Positions 51,301-64,000 are shown, numbered from the stretch's first letter. The stretch is 64,000 nt of DNA from Pleodorina starrii (GCA_030267565.1 BRXU01000003.1:8417501-8481500), one strand, 5' to 3'. Notes: generated from the sequence alone by a model not told the origin. A program made the numbers and translations.

Positions 51301-52360
51301 CGCGTTGACGTGCTTGGTGGTGGGAAGACTATCGAAAGGAGAACGAGCTGGAATCCGGTTTCGGGTGTCTACATACGCTAGAATTGAAGGCATGTCAACC
51401 TTCCCCTGCTGCACGCTACCCCCTGCACCGATCACCTGCGGTCCGTTCGCACCCTGCGCAGCGTGCTGTTGCGTCCCATGCTGTCATTGAGCCGCTCGCA
51501 CTGGGCAGCTGTTTGCAGCTTTCCAGAGGTCAACCCAAGAGAGCACGCCAAAATTGTACTTTATCCTTTTCTCTAACGGGCTAGACTTACTACTTGCGCT
51601 TGCATCGCGCCATGTGTCTCACCCTTCGGTCCTTGCAGGTGGTGGGTTTGAACTGGTACAACATGCAGGGCGAGCGCTGGATGGAGCCGCTGGAGGAGGC
51701 GCGGTCGCACGCCGGCCCCGCGCCGCCCAACGCCGTCTTGGCGCCCGCAGCTTCCGCGAGCTCCCCTAGTCGAGGGCCGCACAACCGTGGCGGCGGCGGG
51801 GGCGGGAGGGCATCCGGCGGCACTGACGTGTGGTATCAGCACCTGCTGCAAAACTACCAGGCGAGTAGTGCGCCCAGCCGGGCTGACAGGGAAGGGCGTG
51901 CGCTGCCCCACGCTCTGTAGTGCGACAGTCGCGGGGACGTTGTCCGGCGGTCGTTTTGCGGAGGGAACGCCCATATCATCCCCGCGTGATGACACCGACT
52001 GGGCCTTCGTCCTAAGCATGAATCAAAACGTTAATATGCTCAGCGGGAACTCTCCGCTTGGCCCCTCATGCCATGTCCGGCAGCGGCCTATCGTCTGCTG
52101 CGGGCTTTCCTGCCCTTACTGCTTCGCCGCACGGTTCCGTATATTTATGTTGTTTTCCTTCGACGCCCTTCATCTTCTTGCTCTTTGTACTGTCATGTAT
52201 ACACAGCTGTGATCTGGTGCGCCCATGCCCTCCACATGCACTGCAGAGCACTGCGGATCGATTGGCGCGGGGCTTGGGCCTTAAAGTGCTGGGTCAGCAC
52301 GGGGCGGAGGAAGTGCGGCTGCGGGTGCCGGACTACGAGTTTTTCAGGGCGCGGCCCTGA
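45389..52360 (+). CDS. Large DUF789-domain protein
   Basis: Eight exons: 45389-45433, 45514-45669, 45757-46174, 46340-46786, 46948-49738, 50170-51157, 51639-51860, 52247-52360. Phases match at every junction (0,0,1,1,2,0,0), giving 1726 residues. The C-terminal third carries the plant/algal DUF789 domain: CDLDRFISQIEPVIAI and RDLWNFYFEPSLYGR at about 1240-1286, SYFVPYLSAIQIF, LPLYDQIELLSS, the signature SWFAVAWYPVYRIP, FLTFHSFAPL, and the closing VPDYEFFRARP. The domain is split by about 170 residues of Ala/Gly/Pro-rich sequence. The 2.8 kb exon 5 encodes Gln-, Ala- and Gly-rich disorder. The N-terminal 350 residues (for example GRLVKPRVLVDSPGELAPGS, SLVSLIFDYWQP, SLTFNIAAELPWLQRIILKL) form a separate folded-looking part not usual for DUF789 proteins. 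The intron after 51860 starts with GC (CAG|GCGAGT). Function of DUF789 is unknown. Confidence 0.85.
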
Positions 52361-52773
52361 GGGACATATCGGTGAGGTTTGAAGGGCCCGCCAGGTGCAG
52401 CAAGAGGGAGCAGGCCGAGTCCTGCACGCGCAGAGCGGGGCGGCGGCTGGCTGGCCCACTCGTGGAAGCCGGCGCCGCGGCGTATAATGTATTGCGGCGT
52501 GGGATTGGATGTGTGGGGAGGGTGGTACCTTGCTTCAGCGGTACTGCTGCCACAAGCTGGGGTGGGGGGCGGCGGGTATCGCGCCGATTTGCGTCGAGGT
52601 CGTTCATATTGCGACCGTCAAGTGCTGCGCCGGTTCTGCAGCGGCGGTGCAGGCGGGCGGATCGCCGGGCGGCCGCAAACACGTAACTGGAGGTACTACA
52701 GCATTTTTCGCCGGTGGTGAGTTTGTTCTTGAAGCGCCGACCTGCAGGGCAGCTGAAAAGTGTGCGTGACGGA

Positions 52774-52778
52774 TGTAA
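52774..52778 (+). terminator. TGTAA polyadenylation signal of the DUF789 gene
   Basis: TGTAA about 410 bases after the stop codon at 52360, the first copy downstream on this strand. Confidence 0.6.
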
Positions 52779-55700
52779 GACCCAGCGAGCCTGGTGCCTC
52801 GCGTAACCGCGCGTATATCCGCAGGCTGCGTGCTTGGGCAGAGGCAGAGGCCGCTACGAGGGCTTCTAACAATATAAAAGGTCGAGCGATGCCGGGCCCG
52901 ATTTACTTTGGAATTAGCAGCATGGGACAGCACGTGGCTGTCCGTTTAATCGCTGGTTTGTGTTTCGCCGGGCTTGCTTAACATCATATAAGGGCCGTGG
53001 GTTAGGACCATCGACCGGGTGACGCGTGGAAGATCAAATTACCGAATACTTGCTGCTTGTCCATAGGCGAAAACGAGGGGCCGCACAGCCGTACAGTGGA
53101 AACTCGTCGTGGATCTGCACGAGCTATGCAGAGCCGTATTAAGGGTTTAGGTTGGGTTGGGGACAGCATAGGGTAGAGGCCCGCGGGGCGGGGCCCCCCT
53201 TGAGGTTCGCGCGCAGCTGCGCTGGCAGGCTGGTTTGCTCGCCGTCCGGGGGATGAAGAGTCGTGCCTTGATCAATGCGGTGGTCTCGTGTAGTGGCTCT
53301 TGTAGTGTGGGGCGGCGACGTGTGTGAGCGCAGGCTTAGACGGCAGCCCAGTCCACCTCCGGCCCGGCGCGTGCAAGTCTGTGATACGATGGGTGGGGGA
53401 CGATACCCTTCCAGGAGAAGCGAGGTCGCCCGGAGCACAGCCTGTTGCTACCCGCAGGCCGATGGGCCGCGCCTTGCCCCCTAGCTCATCCGCGCCCGTG
53501 CGCTGACGGTCAACACAGGGATGAGGGCCCCTGGCGCACAGATGGAACATCAGGTATTGGGTGTGGCGGGAGGCGGCCTCTGGGCGTCCTTCCCTGTACC
53601 GCTGCTCCGGTGCACGGGCGCAGTGTGATGCCGGCGCAAGCGTCTGGGCACGCGTGCCGCAGAGGTGGCCGGGGCGGCTCGGTGTTTCCGTATCTGCGAT
53701 GTCTTTGGGCGCGGTGCAAAGGAGTTGGCTGAGGGAGGTGCTCATGGGCGTCGGGGCACCGTGGCGGGTGAGCAGGAGGGGCTGCCGTGGTGGCGAGGGC
53801 GCCCTGGGTCGAAAGCTGGTGCTGTGTGTGGCGCATGGTCGGCGGAGCGGCGTGGCGTGAGCGCGTGTGCAGGTGTGCATCGCCACCCGGGGGGAAGTCC
53901 AAGGTCGCATCGGGTTGAGTTTGGCTAAGAGAGAAGAGAATTGTGCACACCCATATAAAAAAAGTAACTAAGAACAAAAAAGGTTCGTTAGTTCGTTGCG
54001 CGTTTTGTACTTGTGCTTGTGTTTGCGTGTGGAGACGCGCGTCGCTGCATTCCCTAGCCTCGCTGATGTTTCAGTACAATACGTAGATATGTGGATTGTT
54101 GGTCCTTTGTGTTAAACTGGGTCTCACTGGGAGAAGAGCTATCGCACGTACACCACACCACCCCCACCACCAAACCCTAGTGCCACAGGCGCCGAATAGA
54201 TTGTGGCACCGGGTGCCTGCCGCCCTCCGGTGGCCCTGGGGCCGGGTGGAGGGTTTTGTGGTTAGAAGGAGAAGGATGTTGATGGCCCCTGTTTGTTCAG
54301 TGTGCCTGCTGCTGCTGCTGCTGCCCGCCCCGAAGCACAGGAGTTCTTTTTGGACATTTTGTTCCGGTGTTGGCCGGCTCTCCTGTCGTCGCGCCACGTT
54401 CCCTTTCTTGACGCACACTGACCGTCACAGCCAGTATCTGCGTAAATGTGGGTGTATGTGGTGGTGTGGTCCCACGCTTCGTGCGTTGTCGTCATGTGTC
54501 GTGTACTGAGTGATCGTCGCGGGTGGCTGCGGACCTCTTTCCCAGAAGAGGCGCACCACCTTGGTGTTCTGGATGGTTGGGGATGCAAGAGACTGCTCAG
54601 TTCGGGTGTCATACCCGCCTTGGCGTTCGCGTGGCCGCGGTTTAAGCCTTCCCGTTTCGGTAGCCTTGACGTGCGCGGAACAGAACTGACCGCCCTAGGC
54701 TGGGGCCGGCGGGGGTGCGATGAGGGCGCCCCACCGCCCGCGGTATCGTTCCGTTTAGCGAATTCTCGAGATCTGTTGGTGGCGATGGGTCAACATCTTT
54801 GGCGCGTCGGCGTCGGCACCTGGCTGACTTGCCGTACTTTCGCCTGTTCTTTAGCTGCTTGGCGTGCGCCCGAGGGCAGGCAGGGCAGCGAGAAGGGCAG
54901 GGGAGATGGAGGGAGGAGGGAGGAGGCAGCCAGGCGCTCTCCCGTCGAAGCACGCGCAACCTGCAGCTCAGAACAAGTGTTGCCACGCGTTCCTGGGGTA
55001 CACCGAGTACATGCATACAAGCGTGTGTGCAGGAGGAGCACCGCTATTTCTCTGTGCTGCGTGTTTGGGGTGTTCGGACTGCGGCTGCAGACCAGGGCTT
55101 CGCAGCTCCGAAAGAGGGCGTGTGCAAGCGTGTGCCCCCCCCGGAGCTGTTAATGATCGCCGAATGGCAATGATGAAAGTCGGGTCTAGTGGCAGGCACA
55201 TGACCATACATAAATGTTTAAAATCCGGGCAACCCCACCGAGTCGCCCGCTCCTCGGTGTCGTATGGCAGCAGAAAATCTTTTTGGCGCAATGTGGCAGG
55301 CCATTTCCTTGCCTTCAGTGCCCTGCCTGACAGCGTGACAGGGCAGGGCATTTCCTGGCATGTTGCTATCACTACTACACAACTTCATTACCACCATGCG
55401 TTAGAGAGGCATGGCGCCCTATCGGGGTTTAGCGCGTGAGCGGTGAGCCATAGATTGATCGGTACATACCGTATATAGAGTGCCGGCAGGCAGCTGTCGG
55501 TTGATACCCGAACCGGAACTAAACAAACCTTTCAGCGTAATTCCATCTATATTCCTTTCACTACAATTTTCTTGCTCTTAGGGTTTGCATGACACCTTAT
55601 AATAAAGTCCGTTGTCGAGACGACGAGACCGTCGGCCAAGGGATGGGGCCTCTTAAGTCCCGGCCCCTTTCTTAATTCAACAGCCCTTAAGTATGGCAGA

Positions 55701-55783
55701 GGCAGTTGATTTAGCGGAGCAGGTGCGCATACGGTTCCTCATTTGGATTCACGGTTCCAGCTGGCTCATTTTGCAGCGGTGCG
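52779..55783. other. Spacer between DUF789 gene and SEC6
   Basis: About 3 kb with no supported exon. Open frames on both strands lack splice continuity. An A-rich run (CATATAAAAAAAGTAAC) is at 53951-53968. A possible 5' UTR exon of SEC6 lies near 55693-55722: an ATG followed by nine codons ends at a good donor (GAGCAG|GTGCGC), but neither nearby acceptor keeps it in frame with the SEC6 body. Confidence 0.4.
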
Positions 55784-58700
55784 ATGCAGGCGTTAGCAGC
55801 GAAGGAGCAGGGAATTGTGGAGATACTGAGGCTTTTACAGCACCCTGATGATTTGGGACGTTTGGCGGACATCACCGCGGAGTATGAGTCACGCCATCGC
55901 AGCGCCAAGGCGACCCTGAGCGCCATGGTCCAGTCACAGGTAATCAACACCCAGCGCCGCAAAGGGGATGGAGGGGGCATCTGTCAACTATAAGCTATGC
56001 GCTTTGTGAAGGATTTCATCGCGGGAATTCATCCCGTGCATGCCGGGAAAGCAGGTTAGCCGGAAACATCGGGTCGCATCCGGGAACAGTGCGCCAACTG
56101 CCAGCATGCGCAGCGCAAGTGACCAAGGGGTTTCGCTGCCAAGGCCCCCATGTTTACATTCGGCCGTGGGGAAGGCTCAGAACCATCCCCATCGTTGCCC
56201 CATCCCCATCGTTTCGCCCATCGATGCCCACACCACTGGCCTCTATACCCCGCCCCATCCTCAGCGCAGAACGCTGCACTTCACGACCGCCACTGCCGCC
56301 CGCCTAGCGCCCACTCAATGGCTGCGAAGTTGTGCAAACGACGCTGTTGGTGCTGCTCCTGCTGCTGCTGCTGGTGGTGGCTGTGGTTGTTGCAGGTTGA
56401 GGCCACTCGCCTGGGTATGGACCTGTTGGATCGGGCTCACCGCCACATCCTCAAGCTGCAGGGGGCGCTGGAACGGATAGACAGGTGGGGGGGTATCCAC
56501 GTATAGGCCGGAGCCCGTGAGCGGTAAAGTAAGAGGGGGGGGTAAGGAGGCGGGGAGGGCCTCGGGGGGGGGGAGGGCATGGTGTCCTCCTGCCCCAAGC
56601 CCACCCTCCTGGCAACTCACACACCCCAACACCCCCCCATCACCGCCACTACCACGCATACCGGCAAAACGCCCTTCCCCTGGTCACGCCGAGTTGTGTT
56701 CCGTGTCTGCCCCAAGGCTGTGCGCCGAGTGTTCGGACCTGGTGCACCACCACAACAAGATCAAGCTGCTGGCCACCACCCACAGCAACGTCAGAAAGGT
56801 GGGGCCAACATGACATGAGGCACCGGGCAGCACCGGGATGGACCGCAGACCGGGGCGTGGGAACGGGGTGGACCAAACCCGACCACACCCCCTCGCTGCT
56901 CTTGCTGCATGGCTGTCGTGCCGTACACCGTCCGTCACAGGTGCTGTCCGAAATCGAGGACATTGTGGATCTGCCGTACCGCGCGGACCGTTGCTGGGAG
57001 ATGCTTCAGGCTGATGAGGCCAACCTGGTTCCCGCCTTCGAGGCGCTGGTGCTGCTGACGGGCACGGCGGAGAACGCGAAGCAGGCCTGGCAGAGGTGCG
57101 GGCTGCGGGGGGTGGGGTGGGGGCCCGGCGGGGAGATACGGTAGGTTACCTGCGGAGGGGATGAAGGCGTTGGGGGCTTTGGGGGCCAGGGACAGAGGTA
57201 AAGGGGCGCAGGGGCGGCATGCGGGTTTGGGTCTGGGTTCCGGGATTGGGATGGGCCCCAATCCCGGTGGGCGCCGAGCTGCAAGGCCTGGTAGGGGTTG
57301 GGGCTGGGGTTGGGGCTGCGGGTCGGGGTTGGGGCTGCACCTGTGTTGGGGGCCGGGGAGGGGGGCGGTCCCCATCCCCATCCCCTACCCCCCACCCCCC
57401 ACCCCCACCTCCCTGCGGTTTCTCCTTTCCTACCCCCCCCCGTGGCCCCCTGACCACCCCACCTCGAATCATCCCCCCCTCAAATCATTACGTTTTACCA
57501 AAAGGAGCAACAAGTCCGCCGCCGACCTGTCCGAGCTGTCCGCCTACCTGGCCCGCGTGGATGACGTGATGCGCCGGTTCGAGGGCGAGCTGTTCGACTC
57601 CCACCTGCGCCTCCCCGACTTCATCTACCTGTCTCAGGAGCGGCCCACACTGCTGGTGGACTGCGTGCGGGTGATGGAGCTGCAGGTGACAGTGGCAGTG
57701 GGGGGGGATGGGAGGGGGGGAGGGAGGGAGGGGGAAGGGGGACGGGGGAAGTAAAGTACCTGGTCCAACTACCTGTAGTCCTGGCCAATCCCAATTCCCA
57801 AATGCCACCTCCTCCCTCACCCACCCACCCACCCACCCACCCACCCCCCTCATCTCATCTCATCTCATCTCGCGCCTTCCCCGCCCCCCTGTACACTACC
57901 TGTGTGGGCCAGTATGCCTGGGTCTGGGGCCAGAATGCGTCCCACCTCCGTCCCTTCGCCGCGCGGTTCCTTTTCTGCTGCCCCTCCTTCCCCCTCAGGA
58001 GCTGTTGGATGCGGAGTACCGCCGCGTCAAGATGGGCGCGGTGCCCCAGCGCCGCTACAAGGACCGCTTCTTCGCGTCCGTCACCTCGGGAGCAGAGGAG
58101 AGGTTCAGGGGACTGCTGGAGCTGGCGCAGACGTGCAACCAGCCAAACACCACGGTACGGCACGGTGTGTGTGGGGGTGTGGGGTGGGAGTGGGGGTGAC
58201 ACGAAGGTTGAGAGGCTGGAGGGTTGGGAAGATGGGTGTGTGTGGGGTGTGTGGGGTGTGGGCTAGGCGAATGGAGGGAGGAGGGGAATGGAATGGGCGG
58301 AAGGCGAGCAGGGCAGGGCAGGGCCGGGCCGCCTAACTCCGGCCCCACATCCCACACTGCCACGCCGCCTCCCACCTTGCCTGCCCGCCAAGCCTTTCTA
58401 TCTTCCCGCCCCCGCCATGAAGTAGTCGCATGAAGACTTGAGCCTTCAAATCCTTCTTCCCCTGTCGTCACTTCCCTCCTCTGGCCCCCTTTCTGCGCCG
58501 CGCTCGGCCCGACTGGTCATACCGTACGACACCTCCGTACAGATCAAGTACGACCAGAATGGCGACCTGGTGGTTTCGGAGGCTCGGGACTACCTGGGTC
58601 AGCTCACGCGGGTGGTTCGGCTGGTGGGGGGGCGGGAGGAAACGGTGGTTGACCCCGAGGAGCTCCGGGGCACCGAGGTGATCGAGGAGGTGAGAAGCAG

Positions 58701-61700
58701 CACCGGGGGGGAAAGGGAGGGGAGGGGAGGGGAGGGGAGGGGAGGGGAGGTGAGGGGAGGGGAGGGGAGGGGAGGGGAGGGGAGGGGAGGGGAGGGGAGG
58801 GGAGGGGGGGGGGAAGGGGAGGGGAGGGAGGGGATTCAGAATTACGAGCCGCAGCGGAAGGAGGGGGAAGAGGAGGGTGGGTGGGAAATCATTGTCCTGG
58901 GTACTTCGCTGCAGATGTCCTTAGCCCTGTCTTTACCTCCTGGCCAGCTTCCTTCTATGTTGACCCCCTCCTCCTCCCGCCCCCCCCCCCCCGGCTCCCC
59001 TCCTGCCCGCTAGGGTGTGTTCGACGAGGGCGTCTTCCTGGACCAGCTCCTAGACCACGGCCTGTACGAGATGACGGACGAGCTGGCCATGGTGTACGAC
59101 TATACGGCAGCCTGCTTCCCGCCGTCGTACGACATCTTCAACCGCGTGTTCCAGACCTACCACGTGCAGTTCGCTGCGGTGGTGGATTGTCTGGGACACG
59201 CGGCGGCGGAGGGCATGAGCACCAAGGGGGCACTTCGGGTGATGGACTGGGTGCAGAAGTACATGGTGAGGGGGGGGGGCTTGGGACTTGGGGTGTGTGT
59301 GGCTCGTCCATTCTCGTCCATTCTTCTTCGTCTTCCTGTGACCCACCTCACACTCCTCGTCGCCCCCACCACTTCCGCACTCACCCTCTGATGTCCCCTG
59401 CCGCACACCCCACCCCAACCCCCTCGGGGCTGTTTTTCTGTATTTCGCGTCTGTCCTCAGGACACGCTCCGAAACCTGGGTGTGGATGAGGACCTGATCC
59501 GGCTGCCCCCCTCCCCACTGGCCGACCCGGACAGCCTGCCGGGCATGGTGGGTGGGGGCGGGAGGGGGCGTGGCGGGGGCGTGACTTGTCAGCTTTTCCA
59601 GCTGGGTCTTTCATACTCTTACCCCCCTTTCCCCCCTTCCGCCCTCCCCCCGCTCCCCCGCCCCCCTTCCCCCCCTCCCCCCCAGGTTGTCCTGATGGAG
59701 AGCTACGTGGGTCGCATGGCCGCCACCATGACCTCCTGGTGCAACAACATACTGGATGCGGATCTGCGGGTGGGGGGGGGGTGGGGCGGGGAGGGGGAAG
59801 GAACAGGGGAGTGGAGGCGGAGGGAGGTTGGGGACAGGGGAGGGAGGGAGGGGGGAGCGGGGAGTGGAGGCGGAGGGAGGTTGGGGGAATGGTGGTGTGG
59901 TTTCAGCTGCTTCCAACCCGCATCGCAAGTCCGCTTCACGTCTGACAACGCGGCGCCGCGTCGCCCTGGCCCCCGACCTCCCCTCCCCTCCCCCCCTCCC
60001 CTCCTCCCCTGCAGGGTGATCCCAAGGTATCTGCCGACGGCACGCTGTGCACTCTGGGCGCCATTGACTTTTTCCGCATCCTCAACCAACAGATCGCCAT
60101 CATTGAGGCCCTCAACGACCACGGGGAGGTCATGTTCCAGGTGGGTGGGGGCAGCAACAGGGCACTGGGGGGGCACTGGGGGGCACTGGGAGAGGCACTG
60201 GGGGGGCATTCGCTGAGGGGCCATGTGCTGTGTGTTTGGGGGGGTGGGGAGAAGGGGGAAGGGTTGTGTCGGGGGGAGGGAAGTAAGCTCTCGGAGGAAG
60301 GGGGTGGGTGGGAAAACGGGGGACGCCAGGGGTCGGGGGAGAGGGGGAAGACGGCGGTGGTGGTGGTGGGGGGTGTTGTTGCTGCTGCTGCCCATCTTCT
60401 CTAATGCCCGCCTTGTCTCACTCCCCCCTCTTGTCTCCTCCTCCTCCTCCTCCCCCTCCCCTCCCTAGACCGCCCGCACGGCTCTCAATGTGATGCGGGG
60501 CTTCCAGGAGGCACAGCGGGAGATTCTGGCGGGGCCGGGGGGAGGACGGGGGGCGGGGGGCGGCTCGGCGCACGGCGGTGGCGGCGGCGGGGGTCGGTCC
60601 ATGAGTCTGGAGATGGCGGTGGCGTTTGTCAACAACAACGTGACGTGCTACGATCAGAGCCTCACGTTCGCGGAGGATGTGCAGGTGGGTGGGCGGGCGC
60701 TCGTGTGTGCGTGTGTGTTTGGGTTGGGTTGGGTTGGGTTGGGGTTGATAGGTAGGGTTTTAGGGATTTTAGGGTTTTTAGGGTTTAGGGTTTTATGGTG
60801 TAGGGGTACGCCACCCCTCCTCCCGTGCCCCTCCCCCTGCCCTGCCGCTCGACTCACTCTCCCCACTCCCACCCCCACCCCCCACCCTCCCCAGCGCCAG
60901 CTCACAAAGTCCTACCGGGATCAGCTGGACGTTGAGGACGTGTGCCGCGGATTCTTAGAGGTGGCCAAGGTACGGCAGACGTTGCCGTACTATGTGCTGG
61001 CAGGTGGCGGGGCCGGTGGGGGAATTGAAGGGGAAGGGTTTGACCGAAGTGAAGTGAAGTGTGTGAACTGAGCTGTACCGTGGTTCAGCAGCGTCGCTCA
61101 GGGCAGGTACAGTACAGTGCAGTACAGCCCCTCGGGGCATTGTGTCAAGCTTCACACGCCCTTTCGCACCGACCCCATGCCACCAAATACGGTACCTCCC
61201 CGCCCCTCCCCACCCCTCCCCGCCCCGCTGTGGCCGCCCTCCCCCCTTTCCCTCTCTCCCTTCCGTCTGTCCGTCATCCCCACGTTCCAGTTGGCCACCC
61301 AGCGTGCCGTACAAATCATGTTCAACGATCCGGGCCTGTCAAATCAGGTCAAGGGACTGTACGGCAGCGGCAGCACGGAATACCTCAACGGTGAGTGGCT
61401 GGGCGGGTGGACGGGTGGATGGGTGCTGCCACTCCGAAGGCGGGGGAGGAAAAGCTGAGTAATTGGGACGACGGAGAGAGGACGGATGGAGGGGTAAGGG
61501 TTTGCGGGGTTTCGGAGCTCCCTCCCCGGCCAGGAGCTTCCGAGTGGGCCACTCTGCGCCGGATGACGGCACCGCACGACGGCCCTCACTGCTCTTACGG
61601 CTCTTGGCCCCGCCTGGCTGCCCCTCCCTGGACTCCGTGTGCCGGGGATGACTCCCGCCCCCCCCTAGGCCGCACCACCGCCACCCTCATCGCCACCCTC

Positions 61701-62905
61701 CGCGACTACTTCACCGACCTCAAGGTCTGGGTGGCGCCCTCCTTCCTCAAGCGCATGGCGGAGGCGGCGCTGGAGGAGCTGGTGCGGCGAGCAGTCAACA
61801 TGTTTGTGGTGGCGCCGCCGCAGGTAGGGGGCGGGGGCCGGGGGCGGGGGGGGGCGGGGGCGGGTCTGTGCGACTGCACGACACGAGTTGCGACTGCAGC
61901 CGAGCACCATGCATTGGAAGGGGGGCAGAATCGAGCGCGTCCGCAAAGGCGTACTCCTGCGCGCTCCCGACTGCTTCCTCATTGGCCCGCCGGGCCCCAG
62001 GGACACCCGGCCGGCCGTAATATCCCACTCCAGCGCAGAACCTACCGTCTTACCTGCCTGCCTACCTACCTACCTACCTACCTACTCACCTACGTACCTA
62101 TCTATCTACCTACCTACCTATCTACCGGTACCTCTTACCTGCCTACCTATATACCTACCGACCTATCTACCTATCTATCTACCTATCTACCTCTTACCTG
62201 CCTACCTACCAACCAACCTACCTACCTACCTACGTACCTATCTATCACCTATTTTCCAACCGACCTATCTATGTACCTATCTACCTCTACCCTGCCTGCC
62301 TGCCTACCTACCTACCTACCTACTTACCTACTTATCTACCTGCCTATCTACCTATCTACCTACCTACTTACCTATCTATCTACCTACCTACTACCAACCT
62401 GCCTACCTACCAACCAACCTAATCACTTACCTATCTATCTGTCTATCTATCCATCTATCCATCTTGCTTCCTACCTACCTACTTACCTACCTATCTACTC
62501 TGTCTATCTATCTATCTATCTATCTATCTAACTATCCATCTATCTATCTTGCTTCCTACGTACCTACCTACTTACCTACCTACACAACTATTTACTCTGT
62601 CTATCTACCTGCATCCCTACCTGTACCTACCTACCTGCCTCCCTACCTATACCCCTACTTACCTACCTACCTAACTACCTACCTACCTACCTACCTGCCT
62701 CCCTACCTGTACCTACCTAACTGCCTCCCTACCTATACCTATCTATCTGTCTATCTATCCACCTACCTACCTACCTACCTATCTACCTACCTTTCATTCT
62801 TTCTACCTCCCTACCTACCTACTTATCTACCTACTTATCTACCTGCCTCCCTACCTAAATCTATCCATCCACCTATCTATCTATCTATCTATCTTTATGT
62901 CTGTC

Positions 62906-62963
<58 letters not shown>

Positions 62964-63796
62964 ATACCTTATCTACCTGCCTACCTACCTACCTTCCTGC
63001 CTAACCTACCTACCTACCTACCTACCTACCTACCTACTTATCTACCGAACACCTAGCCTACCTATCTTCCTAACTACCTAGCTAGGGTTGCCGCATCCCG
63101 CATGTCACATACTGTCTCACGCCTCCCTGCCTACCAGTCCGCCCGCCTGCCCCCTGCCCGCCTTCCCGCCCGCGTGCACTCCGCACGCTGCGCCCTTTCC
63201 TAACTTTCCCTTCCCTCCCCTTCCCTCTCCTGCCTCTCAGGCGACCGAGGCCCTGACCAAGCGCATGTCGGACGACGAGGCGGACCTGCTGACCTACTTT
63301 GAGAGCTACGTGAAGCTGGACCGACTGCACCGCCACATCTCAGTGCTGGCGGACATGAGGGAGCTGCTCACCGCGGACAGGTGGGGGGAGGGGGAGGGAG
63401 GGGGGGGAGTAGTAGGGATAAGGTCATAAGGAGGATACCGCAGCGGAGAGACGGAGACGGGGTTAGGGAAAGGACCATGAATGGGTGGGGAGCCACCTGG
63501 GGGGTTGCCACGTGCACACCCTGCAGGTCGCCGAGGTTCCGACACCCCATTTCATGCCGCAGTTGGCATGCGGCCCGCCCTCACCCTCGCCCCCTCCTGC
63601 GCCCCCTCCTGCGCCCTTTTGCCCCTCTCTCTCATCCCACCCTCAACCCACCCAACCCTCTTCCCTCCCACGCGTCCGCAGCCCCGAGGCCTTTGCCCTG
63701 TCGTACACCAACCTGCTGGCCCTCCAAAAGTCCTTCACCCTGGAGGTGATCACCAAGATCCTCACCGCGTGCAGAACCGACCTCACCAAGAAACAG
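55784..63796 (+). CDS. SEC6: Exocyst complex subunit SEC6 (EXOC3), 3' end outside window
   Basis: Seventeen coding exons: 55784-55939, 56396-56484, 56717-56798, 56941-57095, 57505-57685, 57999-58154, 58543-58689, 59014-59265, 59461-59547, 59686-59769, 60015-60140, 60469-60684, 60895-60969, 61291-61390, 61669-61823, 63241-63380, 63682-63796. Phases agree throughout; 772 residues are present and a donor follows, so at least one more exon lies to the right. SEC6 is a core rod subunit of the exocyst, which tethers secretory vesicles to the plasma membrane. The order matches plant and animal Sec6: LCAECSDLVHHHNKIKLLAT near residue 83, RADRCWEMLQADEANLVPAF, RPTLLVDCVRVMELQELLDA, RRYKDRFFASV, AMVYDYTAACFPPSYDIFNR near 380, MDWVQKYM, TMTSWCNNIL and LTYFESYVKLDRLHRHISVL. 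A Gly-rich insertion (GGRGAGGGSAHGGGG) interrupts exon 60469-60684. The start Met at 55784 (MQALAAKEQ) aligns with the family N terminus. Confidence 0.93.
58711..58835. repeat. GGGGA pentanucleotide array in SEC6 intron
   Basis: About 20 GGGGA units with small interruptions, beginning about 20 bases after the donor at 58690. G-rich on the transcript strand. Confidence 0.9.
62050..63085. repeat. 1-kb tetranucleotide array (CTAC/CTAT)n in SEC6 intron
   Basis: Interleaved CTAC, CTAT and CTGC units fill most of the 1417-base intron between the exons at 61669-61823 and 63241-63380. A pure CTAT block is at 62907-62961. The long Leu/Tyr/Pro/Thr and Ser/Ile/Tyr reading frames over this stretch are artefacts of the repeat. 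Confidence 0.95.
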
Positions 63797-64000
63797 GTGT
63801 GTGCGTGTGCGTGTGTGTGCGTGTGTGCGGTTACGTGCGTGTGCGTGTTTTCAGGAAGACCTGCACCGGTGGCCAAACCGCTTTTGGTGTGCAGCATTGG
63901 GCAGCACAAATCGCGACCGGCAACACTTTTTCCCCCTGCTCCTTCCGTAATTTCTCATGAACCCGTCCCCACTCTGCATTGTCGACTTCTCCTGCACCCG

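Noticed and set aside
53272..55153. Several 150-235 codon frames in the spacer before SEC6
   Set aside because: No splice continuity, no motif, and frames on opposite strands are equally open, as expected in GC-rich DNA.
55693..55722. SEC6 starting at the ATG of a ten-codon mini-exon
   Set aside because: It ends at phase 0, but both nearby acceptors would put the next exon into a frame with an early stop; ATG 55784 fits the family N terminus.
62000..63081. Long Leu-Pro-Thr-Tyr or Ser-Ile-Tyr frame downstream of SEC6 exon 61669-61823
   Set aside because: Entirely tetranucleotide repeat; the SEC6 frame is recovered by splicing to 63241.

Overview
The window looks like nuclear DNA of a volvocine-type green alga (Chlamydomonadales; Chlamydomonas, Gonium or Volvox-like). 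The evidence is high GC, many short GT-AG introns, long low-complexity Ala/Gly/Pro/Gln stretches inside exons, TGTAA polyadenylation signals, abundant micro- and minisatellites, and a flagellar gene (tektin) beside ordinary eukaryotic housekeeping genes. No rRNA, tRNA, CRISPR or bacterial operon structure was seen. Gene models were built by hand from splice sites, reading-phase continuity and family similarity recalled from memory; no search was run.

Layout. 327-6895 (-): a SET-domain protein whose introns hold several G/C-rich arrays; it may run off the left edge. 7584-11837 (+): tektin in ten exons, head to head with the SET gene. 11838-14660: tail-to-tail spacer. 15126-about 18110 (-): an unidentified low-complexity protein with a TGTAA signal at 14674; its upstream side abuts a 3.9 kb GGGTAT hexamer array (18211-22089) that probably sits in its intron. 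22090-25246: no firm gene. 25247-30341 (-): a BTB/BACK protein, head to head with a small membrane protein at 31007-32962 (+), which converges on another small membrane protein at 33509-35130 (-). 37256-39508 (-): GID4/VID24, substrate receptor of the GID/CTLH ubiquitin ligase. 39509-45388: a gene-poor segment with a candidate non-autonomous DNA transposon (40732-42288) that carries a 288 bp tandem duplication, plus coding-like minus-strand pieces of an unidentified gene. 45389-52360 (+): a large DUF789 protein. 52779-55783: spacer. 55784-63796 (+, incomplete): exocyst subunit SEC6.

The genes do not form a pathway or operon; they are independent eukaryotic genes covering chromatin, flagella, protein degradation and secretion. 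The least ordinary material is the hexamer array with its higher-order variants, the transposon candidate with its palindrome-bearing duplication, and the small membrane-protein genes of unknown function.
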